Shown piece by piece: positions 1-7,154 of a DNA stretch of 11,745 nucleotides. The notes below the pieces were generated by a model. It did no database searches. It saw only the letters and a list, made by a program, of their open reading frames with translations, and was not told where the DNA came from. Source of the stretch: Phycocordibacter sp964398865. GTDB lineage: Bacteria > Patescibacteriota > Minisyncoccia > Phycocordibacterales > Phycocordibacteraceae. How positions within the stretch are numbered: position 1 is the stretch's first letter; each line of letters starts with the position of its first letter. The position numbers and the translations under genes were made by a program. The stretch is from contig CAYNOO010000019.1 in NCBI GenBank assembly GCA_964398865.1, forward strand, positions 1 through 11,745. Direction: 5' to 3'.

Positions 1-761
1 CGGATTCGGTACCAGGTCGTGCCACGTTGCTTGCGGCGCCTTTCGCAAAAAAAATCGGTATTTCTTACGAAGAAGCATATGAGTACTTTCCGGCAGCACT
101 CCGACCAAAAGTAGCTCTTGTTGGAAACCCGGTGCGGCGAGAACTTCGGGACCCTGCTCGCGAGGGTGCGCAAGAATTCTTGGAATTAGAACACAACGTC
201 CCAGTGCTTCTTTTTCTTGGTGGCTCCTTAGGTGCAGAAAAATTGAACAACACAATCCTTGAAGCACTACCCGCGCTTATCGACCACTATCAAGTGATAC
301 ATCAGGCGGGGCAGGTGCACATAAAATCAGTTGCAGAAACTGCACATGTCATTTTAGGAAAGAATGAAAAACGCTATCGCTACAAGCCGTACGGTTATCT
401 CTCAACGCTTGCGCTCAAGATGGCGGCAGGAGCGGCTGATTTAGTGATTACCCGCGCAGGTTCCGGCTCTATCGCTGAGGTGGCATCATGGAAGAAAGCT
501 GCCATTCTTGTTCCGATACCTGAAGAAGTGAGTCGAGATCAACGTTCCAACGCTTTCGCCTATGCTCGCTCGGGCGCGGCAATAGTGATGGAACAACAGA
601 ATCTTACACCGCATCTCCTGTTGTCAGAGATAGACCGTCTCTTCACGAATCCAAAAGTTCGAAACGACATGGCAGAAGCCGCAGGCAAGTTCGCTAAAGG
701 CGATGCGGCAAGAGCAATCGCTCAAACAGTCATAGATACAGCCCTCGAGCATGAGAACTAA
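1..761 (+). CDS. murG: MurG, N-terminally cut by window edge
   Basis: This is the last ~253 codons of UDP-GlcNAc:undecaprenyl-PP-MurNAc-pentapeptide GlcNAc transferase, which makes lipid II at the inner face of the membrane. The frame is open from base 3 (reading DSVPGRATLLAAPFA), so the gene starts before the window; the TTG at 27 is internal. Visible signatures are the end of the N-terminal domain, the linker GNPVRREL, the glycine-rich GGSLGAEKLN at the start of the C-terminal GT-B domain (bases 219-248), and RAGSGSIAE (453-479), the UDP-GlcNAc-binding region. The family is usually about 350-370 residues, so roughly 100 are missing on the left. Family assignment is firm. It is followed by an intergenic inverted-repeat element and then gltX, so it is not in a classical dcw order on this side. 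Confidence 0.93.
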   Translation, partial: DSVPGRATLLAAPFAKKIGISYEEAYEYFPAALRPKVALVGNPVRRELRDPAREGAQEFLELEHNVPVLLFLGGSLGAEKLNNTILEALPALIDHYQVIHQAGQVHIKSVAETAHVILGKNEKRYRYKPYGYLSTLALKMAAGAADLVITRAGSGSIAEVASWKKAAILVPIPEEVSRDQRSNAFAYARSGAAIVMEQQNLTPHLLLSEIDRLFTNPKVRNDMAEAAGKFAKGDAARAIAQTVIDTALEHEN

Positions 762-770
762 TTAGATGTT

Positions 771-860
771 AGCTTCCAGGTTTCAGCTTTAAAACAACGT
801 ATGGAAGTGAATAAAACTAGCATTTAAAAGCTGGAAGCTGTAACCTGACACCTGAAAGCT
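771..860. repeat. Intergenic inverted-repeat module (CAGGTTTCAG family)
   Basis: The murG-gltX spacer is almost entirely made of repeats. AGCTTCCAG (771-779) is an exact inverted match to CTGGAAGCT (831-839). CAGGTTTCAG (777-786) and, inverted, AGCTTTCAGG (851-860) and GGTTACAG (838-845) follow. The same words recur in the spacer at 10641-10677. No T-run follows, so it is not a standard terminator. It may fold into a hairpin with a ~50-base loop. Function is unknown. Confidence 0.7.
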
Positions 861-867
861 ATTTAGT

Positions 868-2316
868 ATGAATGTCGTCACACGTTTCGCCCCCAGCCCC
901 ACCGGTTTCATGCACATCGGCGGTGTTCGCACTGCGCTTTTTGCGTATCTCTTTGCTAAAAAAAATAACGGCACGCTGATATTGCGTATTGAAGATACTG
1001 ATCAAGCTCGCGAGGTAGCCGGCTCCATCAAGCACATAGAAGATTCGCTCTCGTGGCTTGGCATTGAGTGGAACTATGGTCCCGAGAAACCCGGTCCTTT
1101 CGGCTCATGCATTCAGTCTGAGCGAATGGAGGGTTACAGAGAATATGCACAAAAGCTCTACGATGCGGGACACGCGTATCCAGACCCATACACACCGGAG
1201 GAAATCGCAGCCTTTAGAGAGGCTGCAAAAGCAGAGAAGCGGCCGTTTCTATTCAGAGAGCATCGTCCGGAAACATTCGGCACGTGGGATGGAAAACAGC
1301 CACTTCGTTTCAGAGTCCCCGAAGTTAAACGATACAAGTGGAATGACGCGGTACGCGGAGAACTTGAGGCAGGTGAAGAAGCGCTTGATGATTTCATCCT
1401 CATGAAGGGTGACGGATATCCTACCTATAACTTCGCACACATCGTTGACGATTATCTCATGGGTGTCACGCACATCTTCCGTGCGGATGAATTTATTTCT
1501 TCAACACCGCGCTTCTTGAGTCTCTATGAGGCTCTCGGTATCCAGGCACCCGTCTTTGTCACATTACCTGCGATACTTCGCGATGACCGCACTAAAAAAT
1601 TAGGCAAACGCGATGGTGCGAAAGACGTGCTCGAGTATCAAACTGAAGGGTATCTACCTGAAGCTCTGGTCAATTATCTTGCGCTCATCGGATGGAATCC
1701 GGGAACGGACGAGGAAGTTTTCTCAAAAGAAGAACTTGTGCAGAGATTTGATATCGGACAGATTCAAAAAAGCGGTGGCGCTTTCAACGAAACCAAGCTC
1801 AAGTGGTTCAACAGGGAACATATCTTACGACTATCACCCGAGGACTTTCTAAAATACGCCATGTCATTTCTCTCTGAAAAAACGAGAAATGAATTAAAGA
1901 AAAAGAATCTTCTTGAAAAGCTTGTGCCGTTGATGCGAGAGCGCATACAGACCTTCGCAGAACTAAAAGAAATGGATGAAGCGGGTGAATTCTCTTTTTA
2001 TGCAGAAACACCTGTGTATCCCGTCGGAGGACTTCTATCGAAAGATGACCTCGATAAGCAAAAAACTGCAACGAGATTGCGTCAGATCGTGTCGCTCTTG
2101 AATTCATTGAATGACTCAGAATGGCACGACCAGAAAATAAAAGAGATTGTCTGGCCCTATGCTGAAGAAAAGGGCAGGGGATTGGTGCTCTGGCCTTTTA
2201 GGTTTGCTCTTTCAGGTAGAAGTAAATCTCCTGACCCTTTCCTAATCGCAGGAGTGATTGGGAAACAAGACACGATAACTCGGATGGAAGACGCCATTCA
2301 CGCGCTTGGCGGATGA
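868..2316 (+). CDS. gltX: Glutamyl-tRNA synthetase
   Basis: Class I aminoacyl-tRNA synthetase charging tRNA-Glu (and possibly tRNA-Gln; whether it is discriminating cannot be read from the sequence). The protein has 482 residues, normal for the family. The N-terminal Rossmann fold carries the HIGH-type motif as HIGG at residues 16-19 within APSPTGFMHIGG. RIEDTD follows at about 41-46, and the KMSKS-type loop is KLGKR at 244-248. The C-terminal half is the helical anticodon-binding region. The Cys cluster that binds zinc in the E. coli enzyme is not apparent around residues 95-130. The ATG at 868 is chosen because the conserved N-terminus begins right there; a TATTTA box lies only two bases upstream. 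Its TGA stop overlaps the ATG of the next gene (ATGA), implying translational coupling. Confidence 0.96.
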   Translation: MNVVTRFAPSPTGFMHIGGVRTALFAYLFAKKNNGTLILRIEDTDQAREVAGSIKHIEDSLSWLGIEWNYGPEKPGPFGSCIQSERMEGYREYAQKLYDAGHAYPDPYTPEEIAAFREAAKAEKRPFLFREHRPETFGTWDGKQPLRFRVPEVKRYKWNDAVRGELEAGEEALDDFILMKGDGYPTYNFAHIVDDYLMGVTHIFRADEFISSTPRFLSLYEALGIQAPVFVTLPAILRDDRTKKLGKRDGAKDVLEYQTEGYLPEALVNYLALIGWNPGTDEEVFSKEELVQRFDIGQIQKSGGAFNETKLKWFNREHILRLSPEDFLKYAMSFLSEKTRNELKKKNLLEKLVPLMRERIQTFAELKEMDEAGEFSFYAETPVYPVGGLLSKDDLDKQKTATRLRQIVSLLNSLNDSEWHDQKIKEIVWPYAEEKGRGLVLWPFRFALSGRSKSPDPFLIAGVIGKQDTITRMEDAIHALGG

Positions 2317-3707
2317 TAATGAAATATAGAAATCAATCTAGCAAATGGCTCTTTATACCAGCGCTTGCTGGAATGTTTTTCTCCTTGGCAGTACTCTCTT
2401 TTTTTGTAACACAGCCGCTCGCTGCGTTAGCAGACACTCCTGCAGAGATTCAGCAGAAAATAGCTGAACAGAATGCAAAAATTGCAGCTCTAGAAAAAGA
2501 AATAGCTGAGTATGAAACTACGCTCGGACAAATTGCCGGACAAAAGACAACGCTGCAAGGCGAGATAAATCGCATTGATGTCTCGAGGAAAAAGATTACT
2601 GCAAATATTTCAGTCAGCGAGAATAAGATTACAGCAGCAACATTAGAATTAAAACGACTTGGTGGAGCCATCGACGACAAGTCGAAACGCATAGATACCT
2701 CTAATAAAACAATACGGCAGTCGTTCCAAAGCTTGTATGAAATAGGTGATACAACCTTAGTAGAGCAACTTCTTGCCGCTGACGATATAGTCGAAGCATG
2801 GCAAGAGGTTGATCGCATCGAGCAGCTCGGCATCGCCCTAAAAGAAGAGGTGGTAGACCTCCAAAATACTAAACAATCACTAACGATAGATTATAGCGCC
2901 ACGGAGAAAGAGAAAGCGACGCTCCTTTCTTTAAAAAAACAACTTTCCGACCAGAAGGTGCTACTCGACCAGAATCGTAAAGAACAAGAAACTTTACTTA
3001 CGCAAACAAAGAACAAAGAATCTACATTCCAAAAACTACTTGCTGAAAAACAAGCCGCGAAAGCACAATTCGAAAAACAATTGAGCGACTACGAAGCCAG
3101 TTTGAAATATACACTTGATCCCAATAGCATTCCAAAAGCCGGCAGCGGCGTCTTATCGTTTCCACTTGACCCCACGTTCATGTCGCAATGCAAAAATCGT
3201 GTATCAAGTTTCAAGAATATCTATTGCCTCACGCAATACTTTGGCAATACGGCATTTGCTCAAAGCGGAGCGTATAACGGTCAAGGTCATAATGGTGTTG
3301 ATTTCGGTGCACCTGAAGGAACACGAGTTGTCGCAGCTCTCGGAGGGGTTGTATTAGGTACGGGTAACACTGACCTTTCGCACGATGCGGCAGGGAAGCA
3401 ATGCTACTCCTACGGTAAATGGGTGTATGTTCAGCATCCCAACGGTCTTGGCACTATCTACGCGCACCTCTCCGTTATCAGTGTCAGCAAGGGTCAGAAC
3501 GTCTCCACTGGAAGCCTACTCGGATACAGCGGGAAGACAGGCTATGCCACGGGTCCCCATCTCCATTTCAGCGTCTACGTAGCGAACCAAGTGAAGATAA
3601 TTCAACTAGGAGATACCCAAAAAACAGGCCAAAAAACACCCTGCGCTAACGCTTCAATGCCCGTTGCCCCCACTCAGGCATATTTGAATCCGATGGAATA
3701 CCTCTAG
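2313..3707 (+). CDS. Secreted coiled-coil M23 peptidase (EnvC/NlpD-like)
   Basis: Predicted exported peptidoglycan endopeptidase or amidase activator, 464 residues. Residues ~1-40 form a signal peptide: basic start, long hydrophobic run, and a likely cleavage after LAALA just before DTPAE. Residues ~42-260 are heptad-rich, charged coiled coil (EIQQKIAEQNAKIAALEKE...). The C-terminal LytM/M23 domain has the zinc motif HNGVD (H326, D330), YAH with H385 and HLH (H416, H418), so the site appears complete and the protein could be an active hydrolase rather than a degenerate EnvC activator. Two starts are possible, ATG 2313 (overlapping the gltX stop) or ATG 2319; the latter gives a more typical MKYRN signal-peptide start. 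It follows gltX and murG, so a cell-wall context is plausible. Confidence 0.92.
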   Translation: MIMKYRNQSSKWLFIPALAGMFFSLAVLSFFVTQPLAALADTPAEIQQKIAEQNAKIAALEKEIAEYETTLGQIAGQKTTLQGEINRIDVSRKKITANISVSENKITAATLELKRLGGAIDDKSKRIDTSNKTIRQSFQSLYEIGDTTLVEQLLAADDIVEAWQEVDRIEQLGIALKEEVVDLQNTKQSLTIDYSATEKEKATLLSLKKQLSDQKVLLDQNRKEQETLLTQTKNKESTFQKLLAEKQAAKAQFEKQLSDYEASLKYTLDPNSIPKAGSGVLSFPLDPTFMSQCKNRVSSFKNIYCLTQYFGNTAFAQSGAYNGQGHNGVDFGAPEGTRVVAALGGVVLGTGNTDLSHDAAGKQCYSYGKWVYVQHPNGLGTIYAHLSVISVSKGQNVSTGSLLGYSGKTGYATGPHLHFSVYVANQVKIIQLGDTQKTGQKTPCANASMPVAPTQAYLNPMEYL

Positions 3708-3834
3708 GAATAGCTGATAGGGGAGGATAAACAATCCACATAACGGGTGCGGGAAGCACTAAGAAGGGAGTTTTAGGTGTTCAATGTATAGGTAGTTTTA
3801 TTATTAGCAGCTTTAACATAATTCATATATTTCT

Positions 3835-4074
3835 ATGAAGTATTTGCATATAATCGGATTCCTACTCTTGGTAGTAGGCGGTCTTAACTGGGGTCTTATA
3901 GGTCTTGGCGGGTTCATGGGCAGCGACTGGAATGTCGTCCACATGATTCTTGGTGCATGGCCAACAGTTGAGTGGGTAGTCTACATCCTCGTAGGCTTGT
4001 CTGCGCTCTGGCTTTTGATTGACCACAAGAAGTCTTGCATGATGTGCAAGGGTGGTGCTGCAAAAACGATGTAA
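3835..4074 (+). CDS. DUF378 family small membrane protein
   Basis: A 79-residue protein with two hydrophobic helices (about 4-27 and 45-62) and the DUF378 signature LxxVGGLNWGLIGLG near the N-terminus. The family (including Bacillus YuzA) has no established function and acts presumably in the membrane. The tail carries CMMC (CxxC) followed by a short basic end, which could bind metal; this is inference. No Shine-Dalgarno sequence is seen before ATG 3835, but a TATATT box ends three bases upstream, fitting leaderless or very short-leader transcription. It is separated from the M23 gene by 127 bases without another ORF and is closed by a strong terminator, so it is likely a single-gene unit. 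Confidence 0.88.
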   Translation: MKYLHIIGFLLLVVGGLNWGLIGLGGFMGSDWNVVHMILGAWPTVEWVVYILVGLSALWLLIDHKKSCMMCKGGAAKTM

Positions 4075-4100
4075 AGACTTTATTCGAGGTCTTTAATTTT

Positions 4101-4126
4101 AAAAACCCTCCATTTGGAGGGTTTTT
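4101..4126 (+). terminator. Rho-independent terminator after DUF378 gene
   Basis: AAAAACCCTCC pairs with GGAGGGTTTTT around an ATTT loop, so the stem ends in a T-run on the + strand and an A-run on the other side. It could act in both directions. Confidence 0.9.
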
Positions 4127-4157
4127 AATTAGGAACAGAAACATTGGGAGATACCAC

Positions 4158-4185
4158 TTGATTGCTCAGAAGAAAAGAGTACCAT
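4158..4185 (+). promoter_or_regulatory. Possible promoter for the Cys-rich ORF
   Basis: TTGATT (4158-4163), a 16-base spacer and TACCAT (4180-4185) give a moderate sigma-70-type match, about 35 bases before the ATG at 4220. Weak evidence taken alone. Confidence 0.35.
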
Positions 4186-4219
4186 CTGAAATATGGCAAA
4201 GAGAGATAGAGGTGGAACA

Positions 4220-4360
4220 ATGTCAGGCGGAGTACGGGAAGGTTTACGACTAAGAGCACCTGGCGCATCAGCTGTCAGCTCATGCATGGCGAGGGGAAAA
4301 CATTGCCTTCGCAGTGCCATCAACTGCGGTCATTGTGCAGGCACCTGCTCAGTGGTTTAA
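4220..4360 (+). CDS. Cys-rich 46-residue small protein
   Basis: Unrecognised short ORF. It starts at an ATG preceded by a good Shine-Dalgarno sequence (AGGTGG, spacing about five bases), which is uncommon in this window. The first ~20 residues are Gly/Arg/Ala-rich with no Cys. The C-terminal half has five cysteines (C22, C29, C36, C39, C43) and two His, ending in NCGHCAGTCSVV. The CxxCxxxC spacing could hold a metal, form disulfides or be a modified-peptide core; nothing nearby resembles a peptide-modifying enzyme. There is no signal peptide. It lies between the DUF378 terminator and the HTH-PIN-HEPN cassette. It may be a chance ORF: the reverse strand is also open here. The ribosome-binding site and Cys clustering are the reasons to keep it. 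Confidence 0.45.
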   Translation: MSGGVREGLRLRAPGASAVSSCMARGKHCLRSAINCGHCAGTCSVV

Positions 4361-4382
4361 TTACCATTGGACTTCTTCGGAT

Positions 4383-4700
4383 TCAGAGATAGAACATAAT
4401 CTCTAAAGCCCTCTCCAGAACTTTTTTATTAATAAGTAGGGGAGTCGCACTCGCCCGATATTCAAGTATTTTTTTTAACTTTCTTCTCTGAGTTTGACTC
4501 TTTGAGTAATGATGAAAGAGAGATAGGAATCTCTTTACACCATTTACTTTATCCTTCGTGATAGAGAGAGATCTAGCGTTGATTAAGGCTTGAGGGAGCC
4601 CAGAACCAATGCCCGGGATTCCCGCTATAGACACTTCGTAAAAGTTATAGAAAGCGAAATTAACCCCTATTTCCCCCACAAACCCCATTAAACTAAGCAT
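4383..4700 (-). CDS. Doubtful 105-residue ORF
   Basis: Open frame on the reverse strand starting at ATG 4700, with GAGGT only three bases upstream (too close to be a good ribosome-binding site for that ATG; a second ATG lies four codons in). The product has a hydrophobic, glycine-rich N-terminal third (GIPGIGSGLPQAL) and a basic C-terminal part (QRRKLKKIL). It matches no family I recognise, and its sequence reads more like non-coding DNA left open by A/T-rich codons. It covers the 4438 repeat and ends just before the hairpin at 4708. Listed so that the space is accounted for. Confidence 0.22.
   Translation of the reverse strand: MLSLMGFVGEIGVNFAFYNFYEVSIAGIPGIGSGLPQALINARSLSITKDKVNGVKRFLSLFHHYSKSQTQRRKLKKILEYRASATPLLINKKVLERALEIMFYL
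4438..4451 (+). repeat. Left copy of 14-base direct repeat
   Basis: AGGGGAGTCGCACT here and AGGGGAGTCGGACT at 7386-7399 match at 13 of 14 positions in the same orientation, one on each side of the HTH-PIN-HEPN cassette. Each sits in a small self-complementary context (GAGT/ACTC here). Confidence 0.4.
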
Positions 4701-4707
4701 TTACCTC

Positions 4708-4735
4708 ATTTCGCTAAAGAATGGGGGAGCGAAGT
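4708..4735 (+). repeat. Left copy of covarying hairpin
   Basis: ATTTCGCT (4708-4715), a 12-base loop beginning AAAG and ending G, then AGCGAAGT (4728-4735). The stem has eight pairs including one T.G. It matches the hairpin at 7183-7210 in length, loop size and loop ends. One pair is swapped (T-A here, A-T there) and one T.G here is C-G there, so pairing, not just sequence, is kept. A second hairpin (ACCGCT/AGCGGT, 4746-4760) and CCCTTAC follow in the same order as at the right copy. Confidence 0.65.
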
Positions 4736-4745
4736 ACGGAACGGC

Positions 4746-4760
4746 ACCGCTAATAGCGGT
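4746..4760 (+). repeat. Second hairpin of left element
   Basis: ACCGCT-AAT-AGCGGT, six perfect pairs with a three-base loop. It is followed two bases later by CCCTTAC (4763-4769), parallel to ATTTCA-ACTA-TGAAAT followed by CCCCTAC at 7217-7239. Confidence 0.6.
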
Positions 4761-4856
4761 ATCCCTTACTTTTGACATGAACCTGACATGACGGGAAATC
4801 TAACCTTATTTTAAGCTAAATAAGTATCCACTTTTTATTGCACTTATTGCACTTAT

Positions 4857-5339
4857 ATGCTAAACTCTTCCTATATGAATACCGACAATAAAAAGCTGAA
4901 TAAGCCTGCGTCGTTGGTTATTAGTCCTTTAACTCCGCAAGTTCCTAATAGGAATACAGTTGAATTTGCCGCAAATCTATTAAGAAACTTGGGACCGGTC
5001 CTTATTATCGATAACAATAATAAGAAAATAGAAGTACACGATCCGGTAATCTTGGATTTATTTAAACGAATGCTTTTCGACCTTTCAAATGGGAGGGCGG
5101 TTTCTATAGTTCCGCATAATGCAGAATTGACTACACATCAAGCGGCGCACCTTCTAAATGTTTCAAGACCTCATCTAATAAAATTGATTGATGAAGGAAA
5201 ACTGGAATGCCATATGGTAGGTACTCACAGACGAATTCTATTTCAAAATTTAATAGAATTCCTACAAACAAAGAGAGAAACTACAAAAAATGCTCTAAAA
5301 AATCTAACTCAGTATTCGGAAGAGCATGGACCCCATTAA
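4857..5339 (+). CDS. Excisionase-type HTH protein, likely antitoxin
   Basis: 160 residues from the first ATG. The second ATG at 4875 (MNTDNKKLNK) is an equally good start, because the first six residues look like leader. The C-terminal part, about residues 90-140 (ELTTHQAAHLLNVSRPHLIKLIDEGKL then MVGTHRRILFQNLIEFL), is the MerR-like winged-helix domain of the excisionase/HTH_17 family. The N-terminal half (NRNTVEFAANLLRNLGPVLIID) is an alpha/beta segment of unknown role. The gene overlaps the PIN gene by 14 bases. In families with this layout the HTH protein neutralises the PIN RNase and represses the operon; here this is inferred from arrangement. The tandem ATTGCACTT repeat and hairpins upstream are candidate operators. 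The gene is visibly more A/T-rich than the flanking housekeeping genes. Confidence 0.85.
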   Translation: MLNSSYMNTDNKKLNKPASLVISPLTPQVPNRNTVEFAANLLRNLGPVLIIDNNNKKIEVHDPVILDLFKRMLFDLSNGRAVSIVPHNAELTTHQAAHLLNVSRPHLIKLIDEGKLECHMVGTHRRILFQNLIEFLQTKRETTKNALKNLTQYSEEHGPH

Positions 5340-5919
5340 TTATCGAATAGCTCGCTACGCTGTCTTTTTAGACACTAACGTTCTCTACAGATCCTATCTG
5401 CGAGATATCGTTTTACGACTCTCTGCAAAAGACACTTTTCGGGTTCACTGGAGCGACTGCGTTCTAGAAGAGCTAAGGGAAGCGTTAACTAAAAACGCCG
5501 GGTTATCTTCTGAGAATATAAATTATATTATCGAGCAGATGTCGATAGCGTTTCCGGATGCCTTAGTATCAGGAGACAAGGGTATTAATCCTAAAATAAA
5601 ATTGAAAGATAAAGATGACATTCAAATTGTTGCAGGGGCGATATTCGGAAGATGTGACCTAATCCTGACTAGTAATATTGACGATTTTCCTAAAGAAATA
5701 TTAAAACCGCTAGGTATCGATGTGCAGCATCCGGATGAATTTTTAAACCATCATTTATCACTCGATCGAGACATTACCTTAGAAACGGTGAAAGAACACA
5801 TTAAAGATATGAAAAAGCCGCCTTTATCATTTGATGAATATCTAGAGTGTCTAGCCAACGCTGGATTAGCCACCTTTCCTTCAGCCCTTAAATCAGCTGA
5901 AGGATTGGTTTTCAATTAA
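5326..5919 (+). CDS. PIN-domain ribonuclease, likely VapC-like toxin
   Basis: A 197-residue protein with an N-terminal PIN domain (about residues 10-135). The acidic metal-binding set is visible: D16 in FLDTN, E48/E49 in VLEELREAL, D97/D98 in KDKDDIQIVAGA and D119/D120 in TSNIDDFP, all expected of a Mg2+-dependent RNase. A helical C-terminal extension (~140-197) goes beyond the usual ~130-residue VapC and contains repeated acidic/Lys segments (ETVKEHIKDMKKPPLSFDEYLE). The start ATG overlaps the end of the HTH gene (GGAAG lies just upstream), so the two are translationally coupled, as in type II toxin-antitoxin pairs with HTH antitoxins. The RNA target cannot be deduced. It is followed 34 bases later by the HEPN-like gene in the same direction. 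Confidence 0.88.
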   Translation: MDPINYRIARYAVFLDTNVLYRSYLRDIVLRLSAKDTFRVHWSDCVLEELREALTKNAGLSSENINYIIEQMSIAFPDALVSGDKGINPKIKLKDKDDIQIVAGAIFGRCDLILTSNIDDFPKEILKPLGIDVQHPDEFLNHHLSLDRDITLETVKEHIKDMKKPPLSFDEYLECLANAGLATFPSALKSAEGLVFN

Positions 5920-5953
5920 AAGGAAGCCTCATTACAGAAGAGGGAATTGAATT

Positions 5954-6985
5954 ATGGACTTTAAACTTTGGAGCCAAGTGAACAAAGAAGTTGCCAGTAC
6001 TTTGAAACCAGATTTTGGGTTGCGTTCTTGGGATGATTTACAACCGGAGGAGAAGCCAAGGGCGTGGAAATATTTAGAGAGTTATTTTTTCGTGGCTGGT
6101 GAAAAAGGCAACTATAACGAACCTTATGCTGATAGTTCGGGAAAGTACTACGAGTTTACTGGCGATCAATCCTATGAAAAACAAGAAAAAAGAAGCAGAA
6201 TTGCCCTTGTAATCTATGTTTTAAATCAACGATATAAAGCTAAAAGTTACGGGCGTAATTATTTATCCTCCGATACTTATACGAATGCCTGTAGAGATTT
6301 CTATGAAATATTCACTACTACCAAAGACAGGGGGCTTACAATCGAACTGCTTTCTCTATATGCAAAAGCTCTTCTAATCGAGAAGCAGGAGAAGAATCTT
6401 TCAAAAAAGGAAGGGGAGTCAGACCAGGCTTATGTTGAGCGCAATATTGAATGGAAATATGAGAATTTAGATAAATTCGCAGAAGATTTAAATGAAGTAT
6501 TCGGTCAGTTTGGCATAGACGTCTATTTAACTCGTACAGGTTTTGTCCCGCGCCAAGAAGATAAAATCTTGGAAGACATTTACAATCCTGTTTTAAACAT
6601 ATTTTCTCATCCTCAATGGAAAGAGGTTAACGATCATCTTGCAGAAGCATTTTCTGAATATCGAAAGAATACAGAAAGTGGGTTTAGTAATTCCTTAACT
6701 AATACGGTTACAGCTGTTCAAGCGTACCTTCAGTTGGTTGTTAATGGAAAAACAGGCAGTAAAGAAGGTATCAAAGAATTGATGTTAAAAGCCCAAGCTA
6801 AAGGATTGATACCGGCGGATACCTTTACAAAAGATGTGTTCGATAGGATACAGGCTCACATGATGAGAGAAAGACAGGCTGCTGGACCAGCGCACCCTAG
6901 AAAGGAGTACGCAAATAGTAAAAATGCAAGATTAGCTCTTAATCTTGCTATGGTGTTTTTTCAGCACTGTCTGTCTCCAGAGTAG
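5954..6985 (+). CDS. HEPN/Abi-C-like protein, candidate abortive-infection effector
   Basis: A 343-residue soluble protein behind a good Shine-Dalgarno sequence (GAGGGA, eight bases before ATG). The C-terminal ~110 residues (about 232-343) read like the abortive-infection C-terminal family: a helix with SNSLTNTVTAVQAYL, a short linker with GLIPADTF, the segment RQAAGPAHP, and a last hydrophobic helix NARLALNLAMVFFQHCL. R307 to H314 fits the HEPN RNase motif R-x(4-6)-H at its upper spacing, so RNase activity is possible. The N-terminal part has a conserved-looking patch (SWDDLQPEEKPRAWKYLESYFF, about 25-46) and a charged middle; I do not recognise it. The position behind HTH-PIN suggests one cassette with two RNase-type proteins. 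The 3' end overlaps a reverse-strand ORF by 38 bases. The family call is from pattern memory, not a search. Confidence 0.68.
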   Translation: MDFKLWSQVNKEVASTLKPDFGLRSWDDLQPEEKPRAWKYLESYFFVAGEKGNYNEPYADSSGKYYEFTGDQSYEKQEKRSRIALVIYVLNQRYKAKSYGRNYLSSDTYTNACRDFYEIFTTTKDRGLTIELLSLYAKALLIEKQEKNLSKKEGESDQAYVERNIEWKYENLDKFAEDLNEVFGQFGIDVYLTRTGFVPRQEDKILEDIYNPVLNIFSHPQWKEVNDHLAEAFSEYRKNTESGFSNSLTNTVTAVQAYLQLVVNGKTGSKEGIKELMLKAQAKGLIPADTFTKDVFDRIQAHMMRERQAAGPAHPRKEYANSKNARLALNLAMVFFQHCLSPE

Positions 6986-7145
6986 CCTGTCCGTTAGCGA
7001 GAATCCTTCTAGACATTTCTTCTAATTCTTCTTCAACGGGAGAACTTAATTTTCTTTCTACATCTTTTAAAGAGGGACGAATGAAAATTTCTAATCCATT
7101 CAATCCTTCGGGAAGATCAATAAAAATCTTTATAGATGGCTTGGC
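6948..7145 (-). pseudogene. Start-less 65-codon ORF, possible gene remnant
   Basis: A reverse-strand frame open from just after a TAA at 7146-7148 to TAG at 6948-6950. Its translation looks like genuine protein: PSIKIFIDLPEGLNGLEIF, then a charged helical stretch with VERKLSSPVEEELEEMSRR. There is no ATG or GTG near its beginning: the first usable start is a TTG about 14 codons in (GAAGGA directly before it), and the only ATG is near codon 43. It converges on, and overlaps by 38 bases, the HEPN gene. It may be the 3' remnant of a gene whose front was lost when the neighbouring structured DNA arrived, or an A/T-rich chance ORF. No family recognised. Confidence 0.4.
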
Positions 7146-7154
7146 TTAAGAGAA

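Larger units (their letters stand above)
4361..4856. other. Long spacer before the HTH-PIN-HEPN cassette
   Basis: About 500 bases without a convincing gene on the + strand. It contains a small hairpin (AGAGAT/ATCTCT near 4387-4406), the 14-base repeat at 4438, a doubtful reverse ORF (4383-4700), the palindrome CGGGATTCCCG near 4613, the covarying hairpin at 4708-4735, a second hairpin at 4746-4760, and a tandem ATTGCACTT repeat (4837-4854) just ahead of the HTH gene. TTGACA at 4772-4777 has no good -10 at 17 bases. The density of short inverted repeats suggests an RNA leader, operator or recombination site. Confidence 0.5.

Noticed and set aside
4438..4470. tRNA-like T-arm (AGTGCGACTCCCC on the reverse strand; similar at 7386)
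   Set aside because: The flanking stem bases do not pair as a T-stem and no D-arm, anticodon arm or acceptor is found; kept only as a direct repeat.
4837..4854. CRISPR-like or iteron array from tandem ATTGCACTT
   Set aside because: Only two 9-base units; noted as a possible operator, not an array or origin.
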